Part shown: positions 45,301 to 53,268 of the stretch, piece after piece
How positions within the stretch are numbered: position 1 is the stretch's first letter
Layout: each line of letters opens with the position of its first letter
NCBI GenBank assembly: GCA_002438405.1
Contig: DJOE01000023.1
Span: forward strand, 564,064-628,063
From: Cyanobacteria bacterium UBA6446
GTDB lineage: Bacteria > Cyanobacteriota > Vampirovibrionia > Gastranaerophilales > Gastranaerophilaceae
DNA length: 64,000 nt
Direction of reading: 5' to 3'
Notes under the pieces: model-generated
Told to the model about the DNA's origin: nothing
What the model saw: only the letters and a program-made list of their open reading frames with translations
Databases searched by the model: none
Translations under genes and position numbers: made by a program

Positions 45301-46225
45301 TGAAGATATCCCAGACGAAGAGTTTATACAAGAACCTCAACCGGAACAAAAGAAATTCAATGTTGCTGAAAATTCAACAGTAATAAGTGACATGGATTTT
45401 ACACCTCGTGAAATCGAAATTGACATCAACAATCCAGAAATTCAATTGCAACCGGAAGGACCTGAACAGTTAGGAGATTTATATAACGAGGATTCTGAAA
45501 ATTCTACTATGTTGCAAAACCCTGGAAGATTGACTCGAGGAAATCAACAAGGTGGCAAAGTTGGATTAGGTATGGGGTTAGGTATTGTTGGCGTTTTAAT
45601 TTCAATTATTATTGTTGGTATAATTGGTTTCTCAATTTCAAAAATGGTTAAGAAACCAAGCGATGAAGCTCCAGAACCAATTACAGATGATGCAGTTCCA
45701 ACAAGTTCTGATAATGGAGTGAATGATGCTAACACGTTGAATGTTGACCAAAATAATGTTGTAAATATGGATAATATAACAACCCCAGTTGCAACACCTG
45801 TCAAAAAGCAACAACAAGCCGCACTTCCAAAGGCAATTACTCAAGCACCAACTCAATCTAAAAAATCAATTCCTGCAACATCATATATTGATGTTCGTAA
45901 AGTATCTTGGGAAGTTCCTGATTACATTTCATATAATGCGAATTTCAGACAATATTTCCAATCTGCAGGTAAGAGTTTGAAATTGTCATTGACAAGTGAT
46001 TTGTTACTTGCTACAGATTATGCTTATTCTGATCAAGTTAGAGTTAGTATCTTATTTGATAAAGACGGTAAATTTAAAGATTCAAAAATTCTTTTATCAA
46101 GTGGCTCAGCTCAGATAGATAACATTGTGTTACAAACTGTTAACCAAACTCTAAGAGTGCTCAAAGCTCCTCATAGCATAGGAAACGACGAAAGTACCAC
46201 AGTAATACTTAAAATTTATTTCTAA
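42368..46225 (+). CDS. Giant acidic membrane protein: DUF1822-like N-terminus, TonB-like C-terminus
   Basis: 1285 aa. Residues 1-170 are a compact domain (VKNRAYINALGAELVMKYLS, then FIPKSHFELNIVPDIYAVLKL, FLGYFAPKL) that resembles the cyanobacterial DUF1822 pattern; this is by eye only. About 230-1055 is acidic low-complexity sequence with Ala-rich (about 395-440) and 65-residue tandem segments. One membrane helix (VGVLISIIIVGIIGF-like, about 1066-1092) is followed by a C-terminal domain (about 1175-1285; KVSWEVPDYI, YSDQVRVSILFDKDGKFKDSK-type) of TonB-like shape. A GGAGGAGAG site precedes the ATG. It heads an operon with a sigma factor. Confidence 0.75.
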   Translation: MAGKQETLIYIEQENKTEAEFMSRSFVTGSVKNRAYINALGAELVMKYLSSEGVNVDNVHNLHSISKILEKIDISDIQLPNIHIDVRVVFDENQIFIPKSHFELNIVPDIYAVLKLSKDFTYVEFLGYFAPKLINKKNQNSDYYFIEKEKLSTPETFTKFVKDYAGMTSRNMSQDDMLRGRELSISMADHNITDEEQKELLDLLLHSDELRDSVLEFDNFETLSYSVGSNMESQSSDNTIDAEIVKPEDHTEETIEETTEEKPVDTEQEEVQSEDEEETSNNEIELSTDDTEDIILDESFFNMEDDEEPAIEQEETVEETKPETVENDIKDVEVPQVETEEKETPKEEATPELDASDYLLSLEDDDEPTKPNEENPKAEEKSENTLENTVGSAIKKTIEKTTEAAATAGTIAAGAQVTNAAETVSNVTAASKDAIKLAGVSGDIVKDLINKNLESQQQHLDRIDYAKNKTNTADVPENIAAYDLSTAKLEANIEAEQSGQFDSPTDLDSLQKVNTTPKGYNENIEQEVVDLGQMKSVELDHIEENTDGIVDLNNLSQVESPTKPIKNLEEKLSENKEDKGMDLPDLTSFTINDDGTSSIDNLDINFSNEQPHEENLVDFKMNTGNFVIENNNVPTDINDLSAPTENELTLDDDFAEDLMSNDSDSQSQENATQSEEEDKKDEPKDNTEKTEQIEELPLDNSSLPDLDMGEDLTLDEDLTLDTDITPTEPVLEDISDSTENIVEEEKQSVEPIVEENNTSDVEDLTIDEATLSEDEPLTLNEDLTLDTDITSAEPVLENTSDTENIVEEEKTNVEPEVEENNTSDVEDLTIDEATPNEDETLTLDDNFDFGDNTTETNEQQDEEMISEPESQTEDNTDITDLNSVLDDLEENSSTEETPTEDEITEIQEDFPAVETPIDEEIQTIEDNENTEESNAQNQDWLEEPNYDDLQDVEPTQQNDDEIISEAPQEDVENQPTSIEDIPDEEFIQEPQPEQKKFNVAENSTVISDMDFTPREIEIDINNPEIQLQPEGPEQLGDLYNEDSENSTMLQNPGRLTRGNQQGGKVGLGMGLGIVGVLISIIIVGIIGFSISKMVKKPSDEAPEPITDDAVPTSSDNGVNDANTLNVDQNNVVNMDNITTPVATPVKKQQQAALPKAITQAPTQSKKSIPATSYIDVRKVSWEVPDYISYNANFRQYFQSAGKSLKLSLTSDLLLATDYAYSDQVRVSILFDKDGKFKDSKILLSSGSAQIDNIVLQTVNQTLRVLKAPHSIGNDESTTVILKIYF
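44516..44905 (+). repeat. 195-bp (65-residue) imperfect tandem repeat in the acidic protein
   Basis: Two copies start at 44516 and 44711 with GATTTGACTTTGGATACTGA and share long runs such as TCAGATGTTGAAGATTTAAC. They encode LTLDTDIT ... EPVLE ... NTSDVEDLTIDEAT. This is a recent internal duplication. Confidence 0.85.
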
Positions 46226-46266
46226 TTATGCTATAATGATTTTGGACAGACTTGAGGAAGAGTAGT

Positions 46267-46824
46267 GTGGATTTAACACAGGATAAGATAGATTTAATTA
46301 GCAAGATTATTAAAAATGATCGGAAATATCCTAACAACGAGGATTTGTTTGATGATTTCTTTAATGAAACATGCAAACGTTCTGTTGCTATTCTTAATGC
46401 AATAGATTCAGAAGCTACATTAGAAGCTTATCTTAAACGTGTTGCTACAACCTCCATAGTCAATGTTTTAAAAGATTCAGGAAGATTAAGAAGAACAAGA
46501 GCCGGTTATATGTCAACAAGAGAAGTTCTTGCTCCTCAAAATGACATTGATTATTCAGATGTTTATATCAGCTATTCAAATGTTAAATTGCCGGAAACTC
46601 CGGAAGAAATTGTTATCCAAAAAGAAATCCTTGATTTCGTTGCAAAAACAATTAAAGACATTGATAGCGAACACCCTGACAAAAACTACTTACAGATATA
46701 TACTTTGCGATATGATAAAGGCATGACACAGAAAGAAATTTCTGAAGAACTTGGTCTTTCTCAGTCTGAAATCTCGAAAAGATTATACAGATTGATGGAA
46801 AAAGTAAAAGATATTCTTGGTTAA
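46267..46824 (+). CDS. Small sigma-70-family RNA polymerase sigma factor
   Basis: 185 aa. Residues 20-75 look like region 2 (LFDDFFNETCKRSVAILNAI ... AYLKRVATTSIVNVLKD), and the C-terminus is region 4 with a helix-turn-helix (DKGMTQKEISEELGLSQSEI, then SKRLYRLMEKVKDIL). Region 3 is absent, as in ECF-type factors. The start is a GTG at 46267 with GAGGAAGAG just upstream. It lies between the giant membrane protein and the zinc-ribbon ATPase, so all three are probably one operon. Target promoters are unknown. Confidence 0.8.
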   Translation: MDLTQDKIDLISKIIKNDRKYPNNEDLFDDFFNETCKRSVAILNAIDSEATLEAYLKRVATTSIVNVLKDSGRLRRTRAGYMSTREVLAPQNDIDYSDVYISYSNVKLPETPEEIVIQKEILDFVAKTIKDIDSEHPDKNYLQIYTLRYDKGMTQKEISEELGLSQSEISKRLYRLMEKVKDILG

Positions 46825-46835
46825 AAGTTTTTGAT

Positions 46836-49814
46836 ATGAAATGTCCTGTTTGTAAAAAAAATATCTCAGAATCTTCCCTAAAGTGTCCATATTGCAAGAC
46901 TCGTGTTGGTCTGTTGTGTAGCCATTGCAATACAGTAAATCCTGTTGGGAATTTTGTTTGCAATAAATGTGGTCAAGAATTATTGAAAGTTTGTCAACAC
47001 TGTAATAGTGTAAACTTTCCAAGTGCAGTTAAATGTAGAAAATGCGGACTACCATTTGGTCAGCCGGCAAAAAAGACTACTACCCCCAAAAAGAAAAAAG
47101 AGGAAAATAAAGCAATTAATTTGGAATTCAAACCTAAATTCTATTCTAGAAAACAAGCTTTTGAGATTCTAGTTGATGGTATTCGTTCAAAAGACGAAAA
47201 GATTTTTTCAATAACTGGGGATAAAGGAATTGGAAAAAGTACTCTTTTATTCAAATTAATTGAAGAATTTGAAAAAGATAAACTTCAATGGTGTATTGGC
47301 AAATGTACTCAACTCACACAACTGACCCCTGGGGGAGTAATTCAAGATATGCTATTGAACCTTTTCAGACTTCCCAATTTCTGCGTGAATAATGAAGAAA
47401 TGCAGTCTGATGCGGTTAAATTTTTTAGCAAAGAATTTCAATTTTTGAATAGCAGTGAAATTTTATTGTTTATAAATTTCTTGTACAATTCGCAAGATGG
47501 CAATTATGAAGATATTATTATCAATAAAAAAATGACTTATAGTGTTTTGATGAAAGTCTTTGATGCTTTTGCTCAAACCGGTAGATTTATTTTCGTTATT
47601 GATAATTTCGATTTTATTGATGGTTTTTCAATTGAATTTTTAACTCATTTCATGCAAAAAAATGAAAATTGGAAAAACTTGAAATTTATTGCAATTTATA
47701 ATGAACACCGCCCGATTAGCGGATTTTTCGGATTTGATGACAAAGATATAAAATCCTATGTAGATGTTCATATCGCACCACTCACTCCCGCAGAACTTTC
47801 TAAAACTATTGATTTTAAAGGCGAAGCAGGGAAATATGTTACCCCACGAGAAAAAGAAGTTATTTTCAATAAAAGTAACGGAAATCCGGCTTTTGTTGAA
47901 CAAGCAATAAATTATTCTTTTGATTGTCAAATTTCAGACAAAGCATTTATCTTGCCGAATAGTTTTTCTGAGCTAATCAAGGCAAGACTAGCAATTCTCA
48001 ACAAAAATAATAATGAAGCTTTTAAACTTTTGTGTGGTGCTGCAATTTTAGGTGACAGAATTAATCTTGCTCTTTTAAAAGAGATTTTTGGATATAAAAC
48101 ACAAGAATTTAATGACATAATGTTATATCTTGTCAAGTCAAATTTTGTTAGACCATACAATGATGTATGTTATGAATTCAATAATCTTTTGTTGTGGGAA
48201 ACAGTTTTAAAAAGTATCACATTTGATATTTCTTTTGAAGATTTGAATGTAAAAATAGGCAAAGCAATCAGTGTATTTAACCTAAACACCAATGCAACAA
48301 TGGCAATGATTGCACATAACCTTAAAGAAAATCGAATGGCTTTCGATATTTGGACAAAAACAACACGATTAGCATCTTACGTTGGGGACGTGAATTTGTA
48401 CGTAATTGCGCAAAAACAATGCTTGGCTCTTCTTAATGAATTCAATGAGAATGAAACTCTGAACATTCGTTACAATATCAGTGAACGCTTAGGAAAACTT
48501 TTGACCGAATACGACCCCGAAGAAGCTTTGGACTTTTTACCAGATGCAATATCTAATGCAAAAGCAAAAAACGATGAAGTTAAAGAAATTGAACTTTTAG
48601 GCTATCTTGCTTTGTGTTGCAAAAAAACAGGCAATTATTTTGGTGATGTTGAATGTGTTGATAATGTTTTGAAAAAAATGAAAGCAGGTCAAGAAATTGA
48701 AACTGCAATTTTGAAAACAACAAAATTATCATCTCTTATTGATATCGGGAATTGTGGAGAAGTTATAAACCTAATTGACAATGACATTATGCCAATTATC
48801 ACCTCATATCTTGCTAAACCGAAATTAAGCAAATCTATTCCGTTGGGATTTTTATATGATACTTGGTTGAGGGTTTATTTGGAACTTGCTACCGCTTTGA
48901 CTTTGCAAGGTAATGACCGCTCTTTTGAAGTTTTGACAACTCTTTTTGAAATTATTGAAAAACACAAAATTAATGACCCATTGTTGATGTGCAAAGCAAA
49001 ATTAGTTTTGGCTTATGCAAACACAATGAAAGGCGATATTTCAACATCTAACGAAATTTTGGAAGGTATAAATAGCAATTACCGAGCAGATGTTATGGAT
49101 AGTGAAACAATTTCCCGTTGGAATCTTGTTGTAATTATTAATAAATTTATTCAAAAAGATTATGAAGATTTGAGAAAACAATTGTTTGAAGCCGTAACTT
49201 TTGCAAATAATACTGGTGATAATTTTACTAAAAATATATTGAAAGCACTTCTTGGTAAGATATTCAAAGATGAACAACAAGCAAGACACGCAATTGATAT
49301 TTATAACCAACAAATCACTTACTTTGCAAACGAAAAAATGGCACTTGGGGCATTACTTTCTTGGTATTTGATTTCAGAAGCAACAATTGTTACCGAAAAT
49401 CCTAGAAATGCTCTTGATATTGCAAATCAAGCACTTGAAATTGCTCAAAATCCACGAATAAATAACACTTATTTCATTGTGTTGTTGAAGAAAATTATTG
49501 CAATTGCTTATATCACAATTTCAGATTTTGAAAGTGCAAAAATTCATATTGAATCAGCAATAATTTTGTCAAAAAAATACAGTTTGAATGAATTGTTATC
49601 TCAATTATACTTGCTGTATGGCAGATATTATCAAGATATTGGTTCAGTCCAAGCGCAAAACCAATTGGAATTGCTAAAAGGTTCTTCCAAAATGTATGAT
49701 AAAGCACTTGATATTGTTATGACAAAAACGAAAAACGCTTATATGAAAGAAAGTATTGATAAACAGAAATCTACACTTCTTGCATATTGCGAAGAAAATG
49801 GACTAAAAATTTAA
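46836..49814 (+). CDS. Zinc-ribbon/AAA-type ATPase/TPR protein
   Basis: 992 aa. Residues 1-75 hold three paired Cys ribbons (CPVC/CPYC, CSHC/CNKC, CQHC/CRKC). A Lys-rich linker leads to an NTPase with Walker A GDKGIGKST (about 128-136), Walker B FIFVIDNFDF (about 250-259) and helical lid, similar to STAND ATPases. The C-terminal 500 residues are TPR-like helix pairs (for example RNALDIANQALEIAQNPRIN). It could be a signal-sensing switch. It starts 11 bp after the sigma gene. A terminator follows. Confidence 0.85.
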   Translation: MKCPVCKKNISESSLKCPYCKTRVGLLCSHCNTVNPVGNFVCNKCGQELLKVCQHCNSVNFPSAVKCRKCGLPFGQPAKKTTTPKKKKEENKAINLEFKPKFYSRKQAFEILVDGIRSKDEKIFSITGDKGIGKSTLLFKLIEEFEKDKLQWCIGKCTQLTQLTPGGVIQDMLLNLFRLPNFCVNNEEMQSDAVKFFSKEFQFLNSSEILLFINFLYNSQDGNYEDIIINKKMTYSVLMKVFDAFAQTGRFIFVIDNFDFIDGFSIEFLTHFMQKNENWKNLKFIAIYNEHRPISGFFGFDDKDIKSYVDVHIAPLTPAELSKTIDFKGEAGKYVTPREKEVIFNKSNGNPAFVEQAINYSFDCQISDKAFILPNSFSELIKARLAILNKNNNEAFKLLCGAAILGDRINLALLKEIFGYKTQEFNDIMLYLVKSNFVRPYNDVCYEFNNLLLWETVLKSITFDISFEDLNVKIGKAISVFNLNTNATMAMIAHNLKENRMAFDIWTKTTRLASYVGDVNLYVIAQKQCLALLNEFNENETLNIRYNISERLGKLLTEYDPEEALDFLPDAISNAKAKNDEVKEIELLGYLALCCKKTGNYFGDVECVDNVLKKMKAGQEIETAILKTTKLSSLIDIGNCGEVINLIDNDIMPIITSYLAKPKLSKSIPLGFLYDTWLRVYLELATALTLQGNDRSFEVLTTLFEIIEKHKINDPLLMCKAKLVLAYANTMKGDISTSNEILEGINSNYRADVMDSETISRWNLVVIINKFIQKDYEDLRKQLFEAVTFANNTGDNFTKNILKALLGKIFKDEQQARHAIDIYNQQITYFANEKMALGALLSWYLISEATIVTENPRNALDIANQALEIAQNPRINNTYFIVLLKKIIAIAYITISDFESAKIHIESAIILSKKYSLNELLSQLYLLYGRYYQDIGSVQAQNQLELLKGSSKMYDKALDIVMTKTKNAYMKESIDKQKSTLLAYCEENGLKI

Positions 49815-49847
49815 AAAAAAGCCCCGCTTGTTGCGGGGTAAATTTTT
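49815..49847 (+). terminator. Terminator of the sigma/ATPase operon
   Basis: A stem CCCCGC / GCGGGG with a 5-nt loop, preceded by an A run and followed by T5. Confidence 0.9.
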
Positions 49848-50047
49848 CTAGGAATTAGGAATAGGAATTAGAATTTTCTCTCTTTTATCTAAACGGAATT
49901 TAATCTTTGCTCTCTTCTTAATATCTCTCGTGTTTATTTAATGTTTTCATATATATAAAGTATATAAATAATATCTAATTTCAAAACTTATTTTATTTGT
50001 TACAAAAGTTAATAATATAAGATATTTAAGCGCTATATAATAACAGT

Positions 50048-50878
50048 ATGCAAAGGAATGAAAGAGAACTTATAAGATATTTCCGAAGTTTAGGGATTGA
50101 AGTCCATACCTCAACTAAAGCTCGTGGACATCAAGGTTTTTACATGAAAAAACGGATTGATATATCTAAAAATATTCCGCAAGAAAGGATTATTCCAACT
50201 CTTTTGCACGAATTTGCTCATTATGTTCACTCACAAATTGAACCTTTTATGGAAAAGACCGGTGGAACATTAGAAGTACTGTTTGATGATAATGAGGTTT
50301 CAACATACGAAAAAGAGTTATTGAAAGTTACTAATTTTGTTGATTATCATTCAAAGTGCGAAAAACTTTTAGCACATAAAAATATTATCAAATCTAAAAT
50401 TTTGGAATATGAAAAAATTATAAAAGATAGATATCCAAAATTTATGCGTTCTAAAAAGTTCAAAGAATTTGATAGGTATATAAAAAAATCCAATGCAAGG
50501 TATTTGTTGAAATATGATAGGGTTAAACTTGTAACTGGAGTGTTTTTTAAAAAGGTTGAAGTTTATTCTATTGATAATATTGAACGAGATTTTTGTGACA
50601 TGCCAAAAGAATTTGCAGCATATATTCGTTTGAAATCTATGCAAAAAAGACAATCCCGTATTTCTGCAAAAATAAATAAACTCCAAAAGTATTATAAAAA
50701 ACCGACAGAATTATTTGCAAGACTAGTTGAGGGGCTGTATCTTTCACCTATTACGGTTCAAAATTTAGCCCCACAAACCTGTAAACGTTTTTATGAACTT
50801 CTGCAATCCGGCTATTACCAAGAGTTAGCAGATTTATCAGATTATTTTAGTATGTCATCTCCAATGCCCTTAAAATAA
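50048..50878 (+). CDS. Putative zinc metallopeptidase (HExxH) of unknown family
   Basis: 276 aa. The motif LLHEFAHYVH (HEFAH at about 54-58) is a zinc-binding HExxH as in ImmA/IrrE-like and other peptidases. The remainder is basic and helical without a recognised domain. No signal peptide, so it should act in the cytosol. A TATAAT ends 6 nt before the ATG and there is no ribosome site, so it is a probable leaderless start. The 3' end borders a repeat fragment. Confidence 0.7.
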   Translation: MQRNERELIRYFRSLGIEVHTSTKARGHQGFYMKKRIDISKNIPQERIIPTLLHEFAHYVHSQIEPFMEKTGGTLEVLFDDNEVSTYEKELLKVTNFVDYHSKCEKLLAHKNIIKSKILEYEKIIKDRYPKFMRSKKFKEFDRYIKKSNARYLLKYDRVKLVTGVFFKKVEVYSIDNIERDFCDMPKEFAAYIRLKSMQKRQSRISAKINKLQKYYKKPTELFARLVEGLYLSPITVQNLAPQTCKRFYELLQSGYYQELADLSDYFSMSSPMPLK

Positions 50879-50905
50879 GGAAGAGGGTTGGGGGTGAGGG
50901 TTCAT
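50876..50905 (-). repeat. Fragment of the dispersed repeat (GAGGGTTGGGGGTGAGGG type)
   Basis: Matches the CCCTCACCCC / CCCTCTCCC module of the intergenic repeats at 2602, 16342 and 19488 and is the only part present here. It begins at the stop of the peptidase gene. Confidence 0.6.
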
Positions 50906-50923
50906 ACTTCACTATTACAAAAC

Positions 50924-51439
50924 TTACAATCCTAATAACTTATAAAAAATTGATTGGATTTTTGTTCTGTCAGTAATTGTTTTAGCATATCTTTGATCAA
51001 CGTCAGCCAATTCTCTACCAACTTCTTTATAAACGAATTGTAAAATATCTTCATCTCGTTGTTCCGCAGTGTCGTATTCTTCTCTGATTTTTTGAAGTTC
51101 GTTGTTGTCTAGAAATTTTCCACCACAAGAATAACAGTCATCAACTTCAATCTTGTTATGAATACTTGAACTATTTTTAACCATCTTAGCACCACAATTA
51201 GGGCAAATTCTTGTTTGAGATTGGTCAACTTGTGCAAATTTTTTACCAGAAATTTTTTCTAGAATTTTAGAAATATCTTCATTTTTTTCATCAAATTGTT
51301 CAAATTCTCTGTTATCAAAATAAATTCCACCACAACCATCAGTGCAGATATCAAGATTTATACCAAGATTAGGGATAAAAACTTTTTCCATATCTTTACC
51401 ACAAGCCGGACATTTTAATATTTTAAGAGTATCAGCCAT
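50924..51439 (-). CDS. Double zinc-ribbon (zf-TFIIB) protein
   Basis: 171 aa from the ATG at 51439. Two zf-TFIIB modules: CPACGKDMEK with DICTDGCGGIYFDNREF, and CPNCGAKMVK with DDCYSCGGKFLDNNEL. Each provides four metal ligands. Short conserved acidic stretches lie between. Function unknown; likely cytosolic nucleic acid or protein binding. The frame extends 5 codons upstream, but AAGG lies before the chosen ATG. Confidence 0.85.
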   Translation of the reverse strand: MADTLKILKCPACGKDMEKVFIPNLGINLDICTDGCGGIYFDNREFEQFDEKNEDISKILEKISGKKFAQVDQSQTRICPNCGAKMVKNSSSIHNKIEVDDCYSCGGKFLDNNELQKIREEYDTAEQRDEDILQFVYKEVGRELADVDQRYAKTITDRTKIQSIFYKLLGL

Positions 51440-51552
51440 TTTAAAACCTTTCATATATAGTTCTACAGTTTCAATGTAGCATTTTATACGATTTTTTCAT
51501 CATTCAAATAATGTAAAAGTGCTTTTCTAATTCTTTTTGGTATAATAAAAGT

Positions 51553-52545
51553 ATGGATAAGAAAAAAAGAATACTTGCAATAAATTTTGGCGGAATCGGA
51601 GATGAAATATTTTTTCTTCCGACACTCATTTCGCTAAAAAAAGAATTTCCGAATTCTGAAATAACTTTGGCTCTAGAACCAAGAAGTAAAAGTGTTAAAG
51701 ATTTAACTAACATTATTGATGATTTATTTTTAATTGATGTAAAAAGCAAAAATAAATATTCCGAACTTCTTAAGCTGATAATAAAAGCAAGAAAAGGAAA
51801 CTTTGACCTTGTTGTTTCTTCTGGAGGAAATAAATTTATTAGTATTCTTTTATTTTTGACAGGCATTAAAGAACGTTGTGGCTATGATACAGGGAAACTA
51901 AGCCATATTTTACTAACCCACCCAATGAAGTTAAACAAAAATCAATACGCCTGCAAAATGTACCACGATTTAATCAGAGAAATCACAGCTTACAACACTG
52001 AACTACCGGAAATTGACATTGAGCGAAGAGAAAAAATTGCGAACTCTGTACTTATTCACCCTGGAGTTAGCAAATTAAGTGTTCAAAAAGGCTGTATCAA
52101 AACAATTCCGGCTGAAACTTGGGCTAAAGTTATTGACTTGTTGGTCGCTGAGGGTAAAAAAGTTATGCTTGTCGGTGGACCTGATGATAAAGATTGTATT
52201 GATACAATTTTGAATAATGTAAGAACTCAAAACTTTGAAAATCTATATGGAACAACCAAAAGTTTAAAAGATTTAGCAGAATTAATTTCATCAGCAGATA
52301 AATTTTTATGTTCTGACTCAGCACCGCTACATGTTGCAGTTGCTTTGCACACAAAAACATACGTAATTTTCGGACCAACAGATGACAAGGTACTTATCCC
52401 ACAGAGTGACAATGTAGTTGCTATAAAAGCAAATGACAATTGTGAATTAAAACCTTGTTTATGGGCTAGACGCCAAACAACTTGCGAAAAACTAAGCTGC
52501 CTAAAAATTACTGCATCTCAAATTGCGACCCAAGTTTTGAAATAA
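51553..52545 (+). CDS. Glycosyltransferase family 9 (heptosyltransferase-like)
   Basis: 330 aa, GT-B fold. NFGGIGDEIFFLPTLISLKK at the N-terminus, VLIHPGVSK in the middle and LISSADKFLCSDSAPLHVAV then KTYVIFGPTD at the end follow the WaaC/WaaF pattern. It may add a sugar to the LPS core or another glycan. TATAAT with an extended TGG ends 6 nt before the ATG and there is no ribosome site, so a leaderless transcript is likely. It abuts the convergent 52546 gene. Confidence 0.88.
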   Translation: MDKKKRILAINFGGIGDEIFFLPTLISLKKEFPNSEITLALEPRSKSVKDLTNIIDDLFLIDVKSKNKYSELLKLIIKARKGNFDLVVSSGGNKFISILLFLTGIKERCGYDTGKLSHILLTHPMKLNKNQYACKMYHDLIREITAYNTELPEIDIERREKIANSVLIHPGVSKLSVQKGCIKTIPAETWAKVIDLLVAEGKKVMLVGGPDDKDCIDTILNNVRTQNFENLYGTTKSLKDLAELISSADKFLCSDSAPLHVAVALHTKTYVIFGPTDDKVLIPQSDNVVAIKANDNCELKPCLWARRQTTCEKLSCLKITASQIATQVLK

Positions 52546-53097
52546 TTATGCAACATAATAAATTTTTCTAGGAACAGGATTATCAATATGGTTTGCGACT
52601 TTTTCGCCAATACCTTGACCTATATTAGAAGAAGTAATTGAACCTATAACAAATGTAACACCTTTAACAATTGGGGTCCATTTTTTAGAAATTGGAAGTT
52701 TTGCTAAAACACCGTCAAGATGTTTTTTCATCCAACCTTCACCGATAAACATACCCGCTAAAGAACCGCTTTCAGCAATTAATGTTTTCTTTCGGTCTTC
52801 TTTTTTAGCAGTTAAAACATTCAAACCACTTGAAACAACAATAAAATGGTTAACATGGTTAGCTGCGAATTTAACAGCTTTTGTAAGACCGCCAAAAACT
52901 TTATCTGTTTTGGCAACTTCATCAATAGTGTTTAAAACAACTTTAGCTTGCTTTGAAACAGCATTATTATATTGTGCACCGGCTTTGATTACTGCAGCAC
53001 CTTGTCCTACAGTTACAGGGAGTCTGCCAATGTTTTCATTTGCAGTTTTATTAGCATTTCTAAATGCAAATATACCTGTTGCTACACCACTGTACAT
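52546..53097 (-). CDS. Small lineage-specific protein of unknown function
   Basis: 183 aa. Ala/Gly-rich and mildly hydrophobic (segments KFAANHVNHFIVVSSGLNVL and TPIVKGVTFVIGSITSSNIG could be membrane-associated). The start MYSGVATGIFAFRNANK resembles other short proteins in the window. A GAAAGG site precedes the ATG. No family recognised. Confidence 0.65.
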   Translation of the reverse strand: MYSGVATGIFAFRNANKTANENIGRLPVTVGQGAAVIKAGAQYNNAVSKQAKVVLNTIDEVAKTDKVFGGLTKAVKFAANHVNHFIVVSSGLNVLTAKKEDRKKTLIAESGSLAGMFIGEGWMKKHLDGVLAKLPISKKWTPIVKGVTFVIGSITSSNIGQGIGEKVANHIDNPVPRKIYYVA

Positions 53098-53268
53098 AAT
53101 AATGCATACCTTTCACACTATAACCTACATTTATATAAAGTATTTTTATTTAGTGAAATTGCAGAAGAGTTAAAATATTTTACATTTGTTAATATAATTT
53201 TTAAACAGGGTAAATTGCAGATTGCTATTAGAATTCAGTTGATTTATAATCTACAAAAAAGGAGAATT

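Noticed and set aside
52972..53268. N-terminal extension of dapF
   Set aside because: The extra 99 codons overlap the minus-strand gene at 52546-53097, have no DapF similarity, and a perfect ribosome site precedes the ATG at 53269.
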